Source: an uncultured bacterium (GTDB lineage: Bacteria; Patescibacteriota; Minisyncoccia; Phycocordibacterales; PALSA-1337). Taken from it: DNA of 10,583 bases. A model generated the notes under the pieces. The model was not told the DNA's origin. It made no database searches and saw nothing but the letters and a program-made list of their open reading frames with translations. Location of the stretch: contig CAIRAF010000024.1 of assembly GCA_903876465.1 (NCBI GenBank), positions 1-10,583 of the forward strand. The letters are read 5' to 3'. Position 1 is the stretch's first letter; every line of letters starts with the position of its first letter. This document shows positions 1-6,076 of this stretch, in pieces. The position numbers were made by a program, and so were the translations under genes.

Positions 1-1
1 A

Positions 2-928
2 TCTGGAACAAGTCTTTCATTTATACCAGTCAACTATATAGTCTTGGCAATTAATGATTTCTTTATCATTTTCTTACTCAACCTTCCTCTGGTAACCGCG
101 TTCAGCATGGGAGGACTCGCCTCCAAGTGGGTCAATACTGAGAAGTTTGGTGCGAAGGGCATGTGGAAACAGGTTGGTGGATTTGCTGGCAGACAAACCC
201 TTGGCCGTATGGGTGATAGTACACAGAAATATATATCTAAGAATTTCCCAGTGGCATCAAATACACTTGTTGGTAATGCCGTACTAAAGGGAACAGCTGG
301 TTGGGCGGCTAATTCTGGTTTTGGCAGTGGAACTTCTCGAACCGCAACCAATACAGCAGCTAAAGCTCGTGCTACAGCTGCTAGTGCCGGACAGCGCGCA
401 AATCAGAACATGACCAGACTTCAAAACGCCGTGGCCTCTGGAAATTCTCTAAATGTTAAAATGGCTTTGGCGCAATTATCAACAAAAGAGAAGGCCGATC
501 TTGATACGAAGAAATATCTAACAAATGATTTAGTCTTGCAACATCTTGATGAAGGTACTCATAAAGCAATAGATAATCACGCTACATTAACTGATAAAGA
601 TAAGAATGACATCGCAAATGCACGCACAACTCTACTTAATACTGCCGTTGCCTCTAGCGATGCAGTTACCGTTCAAAATCTTCTTAAAAATGCGTCGGGA
701 GATACACTCACAAATTTTGCAAATGATCCTGCAAATGCAGCGACGATTATGAATCCTTTGTTTATATCTCATTTAAGAGAGTCTCAGTTGAAGAATATGG
801 ACGGTATTGATCCAGGATTGAGAAAAGCTATCGGTGACCAAATATACAACATCGCCACATCTGGACCGACCGGTGGTTCTCATCCAGCCTATGATTTCGT
901 TAGTAAGAATCGTTCAACGTGGGGATAA
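2..928 (+). CDS. VirB6/TrbL-like polytopic membrane protein, C-terminal part (5' partial)
   Basis: The reading frame is open to the left edge, so this is the last 308 residues of a longer protein. The TTG at 44 is an internal Leu codon between Val and Ala, not a convincing start. A hydrophobic stretch (visible residues about 6-36, IVLAINDFFIIFLLNLPLV) looks like the last membrane span of a TrbL/VirB6-type channel protein. It is followed by a Gly/Ala-rich segment (visible residues about 36-145) and then a soluble helical tail with two related units (nt 527-625 and 755-844). VirB6 proteins are the membrane channel component of type IV secretion systems. The assignment rests on this hydrophobic segment plus the neighbouring PrgI, TraC-like and VirB4 genes, which in Patescibacteria typically follow such a protein. 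The next gene starts 11 nt after the stop. Confidence is high that it is a coding 3' end and moderate for VirB6/TrbL. Confidence 0.7.
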   Translation, partial: SGTSLSFIPVNYIVLAINDFFIIFLLNLPLVTAFSMGGLASKWVNTEKFGAKGMWKQVGGFAGRQTLGRMGDSTQKYISKNFPVASNTLVGNAVLKGTAGWAANSGFGSGTSRTATNTAAKARATAASAGQRANQNMTRLQNAVASGNSLNVKMALAQLSTKEKADLDTKKYLTNDLVLQHLDEGTHKAIDNHATLTDKDKNDIANARTTLLNTAVASSDAVTVQNLLKNASGDTLTNFANDPANAATIMNPLFISHLRESQLKNMDGIDPGLRKAIGDQIYNIATSGPTGGSHPAYDFVSKNRSTWG

Positions 929-939
929 AATATAAAATT

Positions 940-1557
940 ATGAATGAAATACCTGAACAAATAAAAAAAGTTGCACTATCAATTGAGTTTGGAGAAAAAA
1001 TCAAGGCTGTTGGTGATAGTTTTGGTCTACATGTAGATCAAATAGGTGAACTTGCAGCTGAGATACGCGACATATTATTTGGAATAAAAAAATCAGCAAA
1101 TTTTACTTCAGATATAGTTGATAGACTTGAAATAAACAAAGACCTGGCAAATGATATTGCTGCGAAAATTAATAGCGAGATATTTAAATCAATTAAATCA
1201 GATCTGCAAAATCAAAATAGTAATGGTCAACATGGTGCAATCTCCTCTCTCGAACAAATAGGCAACTTCACCATGGAGCCTGTTCCAGATGCTCAAAACC
1301 ATGTAATTGAACAGGTTGAACGTCCTGAAGAAGTTATTGATGGCATAGAAAATCCTGTGCCTTCTAAGCCTCAAAGTATGAATATTCCAACAAAACCAGA
1401 AGTTCACACTGATCTTCTGGTTGACCATCTCCTATCTGGTCCAGTAGTTGCTGTGGAAAAGAAAACTGAACAAAAAGTGCCCCTTGCACCAAAAGCTCCG
1501 GTCCAGCAAGTAAAAAAACAAAATGGTCCAGATTCATACAGGGAACCGATAGAATAG
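940..1557 (+). CDS. T4SS-cluster protein with N-terminal helical domain and Pro-rich tail
   Basis: This 205-residue soluble protein has no signal peptide or membrane span. Residues about 1-90 are predicted helical: amphipathic segments around KIKAVGDSFGLHVDQIGELA, then EIRDILFGIK and DLANDIAAKINSEIFKSIKS. Residues about 95-205 are low-complexity, rich in Pro, Val, Gln and Glu, and probably disordered, ending in SYREPIE. I recall similar proteins, with a short C-terminal YREP-type ending, beside VirB6-like genes in CPR genomes, but cannot name a family. I chose the ATG at 940 over the in-frame GTG at 919 because the GTG lies inside the upstream gene and MNEIPEQIKK is a natural N-terminus. No SD sequence is visible; TAAAAT at 926-931 is a weak -10 candidate. 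A cytoplasmic adaptor or scaffold role for the T4SS-like machine is only a guess from context. Confidence 0.75.
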   Translation: MNEIPEQIKKVALSIEFGEKIKAVGDSFGLHVDQIGELAAEIRDILFGIKKSANFTSDIVDRLEINKDLANDIAAKINSEIFKSIKSDLQNQNSNGQHGAISSLEQIGNFTMEPVPDAQNHVIEQVERPEEVIDGIENPVPSKPQSMNIPTKPEVHTDLLVDHLLSGPVVAVEKKTEQKVPLAPKAPVQQVKKQNGPDSYREPIE

Positions 1558-1572
1558 AAGGATAAAGAGGTG

Positions 1573-1581
1573 TGATATAAT
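1573..1581 (+). promoter_or_regulatory. Extended -10 promoter (TGATATAAT) for prgI, probably leaderless
   Basis: An exact extended -10 element, TG-A-TATAAT, ends 8 nt before the prgI ATG at 1590. Transcription normally begins about 7 nt downstream of the -10, so the RNA would start at or within 1-2 nt of the ATG. No good -35 hexamer is seen about 17 nt upstream, which an extended -10 can tolerate. The 12-mer TGATATAATAAT recurs at 4480-4491. Confidence 0.6.
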
Positions 1582-1589
1582 AATACACG

Positions 1590-2024
1590 ATGCGCTATCA
1601 AGTTCCGCAATTTATTGAAGTTGAGGATAAGATCTTCGGACAACTCACTCTGAAGCAATTCATCTTCATGGCTGGAGGAGCCGGACTTTCATTCATTATA
1701 TATATAACGTTGAATAACCTTATATTTTCAGCGCTTCCTATTCTCGTCATTATGGCCGTGTCAGGAGCACTAGCCTTTTACAAGATAAACAATCGTCCAT
1801 TTATCAATGTAATAGAATCTGCATTTAAATATTATTTTGCCAATAAACTTTATATTTGGAAAAAGGAAGATAGACCAAGACCGAAGGATACTATGGATGC
1901 CGTTCAAGACGCAAAGAAATACGCTTCAGTCATGGTTCCCAAGATAGCAGATAGTAAATTGAAAGATTTGGCATGGAGTTTGGATATAAAAGAAAGTATC
2001 TATTCAAATAAAAGACAAAAATAA
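1590..2024 (+). CDS. PrgI family protein (VirB3-like T4SS inner-membrane component)
   Basis: This 144-residue protein fits the PrgI family (Pfam PrgI), the Gram-positive/CPR counterpart of VirB3. VirB3-like proteins are small inner-membrane partners of the VirB4 ATPase in type IV secretion. The N-terminus MRYQVPQFIEVEDKIFGQLT is characteristic, followed by two close membrane segments (residues about 24-42 and 45-64) and the family-typical NNRPF and FKYYFANKLYIW stretch. The remainder, about residues 91-144, is charged and presumably cytoplasmic. Length is normal to slightly long for the family. Its stop overlaps the start of the next gene by one base (TAATG at 2022-2026), which suggests translational coupling. 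It has its own leaderless-type promoter just upstream. Confidence in family membership is high. Confidence 0.9.
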   Translation: MRYQVPQFIEVEDKIFGQLTLKQFIFMAGGAGLSFIIYITLNNLIFSALPILVIMAVSGALAFYKINNRPFINVIESAFKYYFANKLYIWKKEDRPRPKDTMDAVQDAKKYASVMVPKIADSKLKDLAWSLDIKESIYSNKRQK

Positions 2025-2668
2025 TGGCTACCAAAGCATCCACAACTCAAGACTTCATCCCAATTCAGGAAATTCGCGACGGTGTCGTTATTCTTCGAAA
2101 CGGGGGAATGCGATCTGTGGTTCTTGCCACATCTTTGAACTTTGCTTTGAAATCAGCTGACGAACAAGGGGCTATTCTTGCCGAATTTCAAAATTTTCTC
2201 AACTCGCTAGACTTTTCAATACAAATATTTGCTCAATCAAAAAAGCTTGATATAAGGCCGTATATCGCACTTCTTGAAGACCGTTATAAGGAACAAACTA
2301 CTGATCTAATGAAGATACAGGTGCGAGAATATATTGAATTCGTCAAATCATTCGTTGAAAGTACCAACATCATGTCAAAGAGTTTCTTTGTGGTAGTGCC
2401 ATACGATCCACCTATCATGAGTGCTAGTAAAAATCCAATGAGTGGCATGTTACCTGGTGGAAAAAAGAGTGATGTACAAAAGACTGCTTCAAGTGACGCA
2501 CGTTTTGCTGAGTACAGAAGCCAACTTGAGCAGCGTGTCGCGGTTGTTGAGCAGGGACTTGTTCGTTGTGGCATACGCGCAGCAGAACTAGGCACAGAAG
2601 AAGTGGTAGAATTGTTCTACAAGATCTTCAATCCAGGAGAAACAGAAAAACCAATACAAATAACATGA
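2024..2668 (+). CDS. TraC-like protein equivalent to the N-terminal domain of VirB4
   Basis: This 214-residue soluble protein has no Walker motifs. It begins with a beta-rich segment (FIPIQEIRDGVVILRNGGMR, residues 11-30), then EFQNFLNSLDFSIQIFAQSKKLD (residues about 54-76) and SFFVVVPYDPP (residues 120-130). This resembles the N-terminal TraC/VirB4 domain of conjugative ATPases, where the strand-helix pattern and a 'FLN.L.F..QI' region are typical. A Gly/Lys-rich loop (about 138-150) precedes a C-terminal helical part that includes RCGIRAAELGTEEVVELFYK. It starts in TAATG with prgI and ends in an ATGA overlap with the VirB4 ATPase gene, so the three genes are tightly coupled. It most likely forms a complex with the downstream ATPase at the inner face of the membrane. 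That role is inferred from domain likeness and gene order. Confidence 0.75.
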   Translation: MATKASTTQDFIPIQEIRDGVVILRNGGMRSVVLATSLNFALKSADEQGAILAEFQNFLNSLDFSIQIFAQSKKLDIRPYIALLEDRYKEQTTDLMKIQVREYIEFVKSFVESTNIMSKSFFVVVPYDPPIMSASKNPMSGMLPGGKKSDVQKTASSDARFAEYRSQLEQRVAVVEQGLVRCGIRAAELGTEEVVELFYKIFNPGETEKPIQIT

Positions 2669-4476
2669 GTATTTTTGATATATTTAAAAAGAAAGAAGCT
2701 TCACCAATAGTCTCCATCTTGCCAGAGGAGATCTATCAGGCTGGAGTCCTTGAACTCAAGGATGTCATTGCTCCTTCAGCCCTAAAAGTTTCACCAAAAG
2801 AACTCAATCTCGGTGAAAAAGTTGGTCGCACACTTTTCGTCATATCATATCCACGTTTTCTAGATGAGAGTTGGTTTGCACCTATCATTAACCTCGATAA
2901 AGTCTTTGATATTTCAATATTTATTCATCCTGTTGATACAGCTAAAATTCTTCGTCATTTCCAAAAGAAGGTGGCTGAAGTTCAGAGTCAGATTTCACGC
3001 AGGGAAGACAAGGGTTTGGTGCGTGACCCAGCTCTAGATACAGCTTACCAAGACCTCGAACAACTCCGTGATCAACTAATGCAGGCCCAGGAGCACCTCT
3101 TTGATGTCGGTGTCTATATTACTATTTTCGCTGATTCAGAAAATGAACTTGATAAACTCGAATCAGAAATCAAATCCATCCTCGAATCAAAGCTTATTTA
3201 CGTAAAACCTGCTCTTTTTCAACAAGAACAAGGTTTTAAGAGTGTCATTCCTATAGCTGATGATCAGCTCAATGTTCATTCAAAGCTCAATTCATCACCA
3301 CTTTCCAGTCTATTTCCATTCGTTTCATTCGACCTTACTTCAAATAAGGGAATTTTGTATGGTATCAATCGCCACAACTCATCACTTGTTCTCTTTGACC
3401 GTTATTCTCTAGAAAACTATAACTCTGTAACATTTGCTACTGCTGGTGCCGGAAAATCTTACACAACAAAGCTCGAGATTCTTCGAACTCTCATGTTTGA
3501 TGTTGATGTTATTGTCATTGACCCTGAAAAAGAATACGAGTACATGGCGGAAGCCACCGGTGGTAAATATTTCAATATTTCTCTCAATTCAGAGCACCAT
3601 ATCAATCCATTCGATCTTCCAATAGCGCGTGAAGATGAGTCTGGTGCTGATATTCTACGATCAAACATCATCAACCTCGTTGGTCTTTTCAGAATAATGC
3701 TTGGCGGTCTCTCTCAAGAAGAAGACGCTATCATCGATCGTGCTATCACTGAGACTTATGCTTTGAAAGATATTACTGCTGATTCAAATTTTAGAGATGT
3801 CGAACCTCCTCTTCTTTCAGACTTTGAACTCGTCTTAGCTGGTATGGAAGGAGCTGATTCACTCGTACAAAGACTTTCGAAGTATACAAAGGGAACATGG
3901 TCCGGTTTTATCAATCATCCTTCAAATGTTGATATAAACAAAAAATTTGTCGTCTTTTCATTGCGTGACATGGAAGATGAACTCAAACCTGTTGCTATGT
4001 ATCTAGTTACACACTATATATGGAATGCTATTCGTAAAGAATTGAAGAAGCGCCTACTCGTTATTGATGAGGCTTGGTGGATGATGAAATCAGAAGATAC
4101 GGCTTCATTCCTATTCGGTTTGGCAAAGCGTGGACGTAAATATTTCCTCGGTCTTTCAACTATTACTCAAGACGTGGATGACTTCTTGAATTCGCCTTAT
4201 GGTATGCCGATAGTATCGAACTCGTCCATCCAAATGCTCTTGAAACAATCTCCGACAGTTATTGACCATATTCAGAAAGTCTTTAATCTCACCGATGAAG
4301 AAAAATATCTTCTTCTTGAATCAGATGTTGGTGAAGGTATATTCTTCGTAGGCTTAAAACACGTTGCAATCAAGATTGTCGGCTCATATACAGAAGACCA
4401 GATAATTACGACCAATCCTCAACAAGTATTGAATATAAAAGAATCAAAGAGGCAGTTGGAGCAAGCTGGGGTATAG
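2665..4476 (+). CDS. virB4: VirB4-family type IV secretion ATPase
   Basis: This 603-residue VirB4/TraC-type ATPase would power substrate transfer or pilus assembly at the inner membrane. The Walker A motif is ATAGAGKS (residues 258-265, K264 and S265), followed by VIVIDPEKEYEYM. Walker B is LLVIDEAW (D468, E469). Downstream come TITQD (Q502) and the VirB4-typical NSSIQMLLKQSP. The N-terminal 250 residues are a VirB4-like regulatory domain with a helical, probably coiled-coil stretch (about 94-145) and an FQQEQGFKSVIP motif before the nucleotide-binding domain. I chose the ATG at 2665: it overlaps the upstream stop as ATGA, and the residues encoded before it in the same frame are a shadow of the upstream gene. 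At 603 residues it is shorter than the roughly 800 of classical VirB4. The preceding TraC-like protein supplies the missing N-terminal region. No SD is close enough to act. Confidence 0.93.
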   Translation: MSIFDIFKKKEASPIVSILPEEIYQAGVLELKDVIAPSALKVSPKELNLGEKVGRTLFVISYPRFLDESWFAPIINLDKVFDISIFIHPVDTAKILRHFQKKVAEVQSQISRREDKGLVRDPALDTAYQDLEQLRDQLMQAQEHLFDVGVYITIFADSENELDKLESEIKSILESKLIYVKPALFQQEQGFKSVIPIADDQLNVHSKLNSSPLSSLFPFVSFDLTSNKGILYGINRHNSSLVLFDRYSLENYNSVTFATAGAGKSYTTKLEILRTLMFDVDVIVIDPEKEYEYMAEATGGKYFNISLNSEHHINPFDLPIAREDESGADILRSNIINLVGLFRIMLGGLSQEEDAIIDRAITETYALKDITADSNFRDVEPPLLSDFELVLAGMEGADSLVQRLSKYTKGTWSGFINHPSNVDINKKFVVFSLRDMEDELKPVAMYLVTHYIWNAIRKELKKRLLVIDEAWWMMKSEDTASFLFGLAKRGRKYFLGLSTITQDVDDFLNSPYGMPIVSNSSIQMLLKQSPTVIDHIQKVFNLTDEEKYLLLESDVGEGIFFVGLKHVAIKIVGSYTEDQIITTNPQQVLNIKESKRQLEQAGV

Positions 4477-4479
4477 AAA

Positions 4480-4488
4480 TGATATAAT
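4480..4488 (+). promoter_or_regulatory. Extended -10 promoter (TGATATAAT), probably leaderless
   Basis: An exact TG-A-TATAAT lies between the virB4 stop (4476) and the next ATG (4495), leaving only 6 nt before the start codon, so the predicted transcript starts at the ATG. It shares the 12-mer TGATATAATAAT with the prgI promoter. No convincing -35 is present. Confidence 0.6.
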
Positions 4489-4494
4489 AATTAT

Positions 4495-4953
4495 ATGAAT
4501 GAAGAGACTAAGTATCGCTTGGGAAATGGTAGCGTAGCTATATTTTTGGCAGCCGCCGGTTTTTCCGATGCTCTAACGTTTATACCGGCTGTGGGCGACA
4601 TCGTCGATCCAATATTTTGGGCATGTGCCGTCGCATATCTTTGGCATAAAGGGCTGGGTATAGTAAATGGAAAGAGAATAGCAGTAGAAGCTATATCTTT
4701 TATTGCTGAACTGATCCCTGGAGTACAAGAATTTCCTACAATATTTATAGCAGCAGTTGCTATTGTGGTTATGTCGAGAACTGAGGATAAAATTGGTATC
4801 AAAATTCCTGGAAAGGGAGGTGTTGGAGGAAATCCTGCTAGACCCCACCTCAATCATAATGGTGTTCGCTTGCCACCTGAAAATATAAACTTAAATGATG
4901 CTCAGGAACTTAACAAAGATGGAGTTCGCAGAGTGACAAAAGCTAAAATATAG
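4495..4953 (+). CDS. Small polytopic membrane protein of the T4SS-like cluster
   Basis: This 152-residue protein of unknown function has three or four hydrophobic segments: about residues 12-32, 38-50, 64-76 and 79-94. A polar, Gly/Asn/Pro-rich C-terminal tail follows (about 97-152). Two loosely similar halves can be seen, each with a hydrophobic stretch, a Pro turn and a second stretch: LTFIPAVGDIVDPIFW and AELIPGVQEFPTIF. This hints at an internal duplication or a hairpin pair. I recall small membrane proteins with an 'ELIPxxxxxP' segment near T4SS-like genes in Parcubacteria, but have no named family. It follows virB4 by 18 nt and carries its own leaderless-type promoter. An ORF of 120 codons on the opposite strand is judged a shadow. 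A membrane-anchoring or channel-accessory role is only inferred from location. Confidence 0.75.
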   Translation: MNEETKYRLGNGSVAIFLAAAGFSDALTFIPAVGDIVDPIFWACAVAYLWHKGLGIVNGKRIAVEAISFIAELIPGVQEFPTIFIAAVAIVVMSRTEDKIGIKIPGKGGVGGNPARPHLNHNGVRLPPENINLNDAQELNKDGVRRVTKAKI

Positions 4954-4997
4954 TCCGGTTGGGCGTGAATAAGTACATCGCAAATATTTTGTAATAT

Positions 4998-5006
4998 TGA
5001 TACAAT
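4998..5006 (+). promoter_or_regulatory. Extended -10 promoter (TGATACAAT) for the Ig-like/pilin/propeller operon
   Basis: TG-A-TACAAT lies 7 nt before the ATG at 5014, again placing the expected transcription start at the ATG. It would drive three genes (5014-8621) separated by 1 and 4 nt. The element sits inside a small dyad: TTGTA at 4989-4993 pairs with TACAA at 5001-5005, and ATATTG at 4994-4999 with CAATAT at 5003-5008. The rest of the 60-nt gap (4954-5013) shows nothing else. Confidence 0.5.
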
Positions 5007-5013
5007 ATAGGCA

Positions 5014-6075
5014 ATGAAATTTTTCTCTTTTGTAATTTTCAATCTAGGATTTGGCGTTCTACTCACTTCTTTCTTCTTGCTTCCTACATCAATATCACAC
5101 GCTCAAAGTCTCCCTGTAGACCTTCGAACAGTCAACCTGACTGCATCATCAGAAAATCCTTCTCCAGGACAAACACTAACAATAACAGCCGCTAGTTATA
5201 GTTTTGATATAAATGCTTCTACCATTATATGGACCGTAAATGGCAAACAAGTACAAAAGGGTATTGGTGTGACCACTCTAAACGTGGTAGCTCCTGCACT
5301 TGGTAAAAAAACAGCCGTAACAGTAACTGCTGTAACTACTGATGGTAGTCGTTTTACCAATACCTTAGATCTTGGTTCGGGATCGATAGATATGATTATT
5401 GAGACAGACGGTTATACGCCACCTTTTTTCAAAGGTAAAATTCCTTTTGTATTTCAAAATAATGTGACGGTTATCGCTGTTCCACATCTCGTAAACTCTG
5501 CAGGAAAGGAATATGATCCAACCACACTACTTTATCAGTGGAAGAAAGATAATGGTATTGTCCTTCAAGACCAATCTGGTTATGGTAAACAGGCCATAAC
5601 ATTAAAAGGGGAGCTAGTGCCACGACCATATTATTTGATAGTCACAGCAAGTACTCGTGATGGGGCTGCTCAAGCACAAAGTATTATTCAAATTGCACCA
5701 ACTTCACCTTCAATTAATTTTTATCTGGATGATTCTCTTTATGGACCTTTGCTAAATAGAGCTATAACTGGTCCACTTCACATAGGTAGTCAAAAAGAAA
5801 CATCTGCTTTTGCATCTCTATTCGGCTTTAATTTTTCAAATACAATCGCAAATGATCTGACATTAGATTGGATGATAAACGGTATAGAACACCCTGAACT
5901 GGCTTCAAACAAATCAATCGTTCTACGAGCCCCTGATGGTGTTTCAGGAAATTCACACTTGGAACTTGGTGTAAGAGGTATTAACAATATCCTTCAAGAG
6001 GCTGACAATAATTTCAATGTAACTTTTGATGCAACAAGCAATTCATCAAATACTACTGTTCCAATAAACCTTTAA
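5014..6075 (+). CDS. Secreted protein with three Ig/PKD-like repeats
   Basis: This 353-residue protein carries a clear Sec signal peptide: a Lys near the start, a long hydrophobic core (about 4-24) and a likely cleavage after SHA (residue 30). The mature part is rich in Thr, Ser, Asn and beta-branched residues. It contains three similar units of about 60 residues, at about 48-112, 167-227 and 276-338. Each has a hydrophobic-x-Trp strand followed by Asn/Asp-Gly (IIWTVNGK, LYQWKKDNG, LDWMINGIE) and a later strand such as TVTAVTTDG or LIVTASTRDG. This is an Ig/PKD-type beta-sandwich pattern. There is no C-terminal membrane anchor and no sortase motif. It is followed by the pilin gene with one base between stop and ATG, so co-translation and a role in the extracellular part of the pilus-like machine are likely. 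The family is not named. Confidence 0.8.
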   Translation: MKFFSFVIFNLGFGVLLTSFFLLPTSISHAQSLPVDLRTVNLTASSENPSPGQTLTITAASYSFDINASTIIWTVNGKQVQKGIGVTTLNVVAPALGKKTAVTVTAVTTDGSRFTNTLDLGSGSIDMIIETDGYTPPFFKGKIPFVFQNNVTVIAVPHLVNSAGKEYDPTTLLYQWKKDNGIVLQDQSGYGKQAITLKGELVPRPYYLIVTASTRDGAAQAQSIIQIAPTSPSINFYLDDSLYGPLLNRAITGPLHIGSQKETSAFASLFGFNFSNTIANDLTLDWMINGIEHPELASNKSIVLRAPDGVSGNSHLELGVRGINNILQEADNNFNVTFDATSNSSNTTVPINL

Positions 6076-6076
6076 T

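Noticed and set aside
44..46. TTG at 44 as the start of the first gene
   Set aside because: The frame is open to base 2 with coding-like hydrophobic residues and no promoter or SD, so the gene more likely enters from outside the window.
34..351. A minus-strand ORF opposite the VirB6-like gene
   Set aside because: It is antisense to a well-supported coding frame, has no recognisable domain and lacks a promoter; the plus-strand frame runs unbroken and carries the membrane segment.
919..939. GTG start for the protein at 940
   Set aside because: The GTG lies inside the upstream gene and adds only seven residues; the ATG at 940 follows the upstream stop cleanly.
2566..2664. A longer virB4 start reading through the end of the TraC-like gene
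   Set aside because: The extra 33 residues (Arg-rich, low similarity) are the other-frame reading of the TraC-like gene. The ATGA start at 2665 gives a natural N-terminus.
2666..2668. Alternative genetic code with TGA read as Gly, as in Gracilibacteria/Absconditabacteria
   Set aside because: TGA acts as a normal stop here, directly before a new gene start, and no conserved frame needs TGA read-through.
4491..4853. A 120-codon minus-strand ORF opposite the small membrane protein
   Set aside because: The plus strand has a promoter placed at its ATG and fits the operon. The antisense frame is a shadow of hydrophobic codons and has no partner genes on that strand.
4954..5013. Small RNA or riboswitch in the 60-nt gap before the Ig-like gene
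   Set aside because: There is too little space and no stable GC-containing hairpin; the promoter explains most of it.
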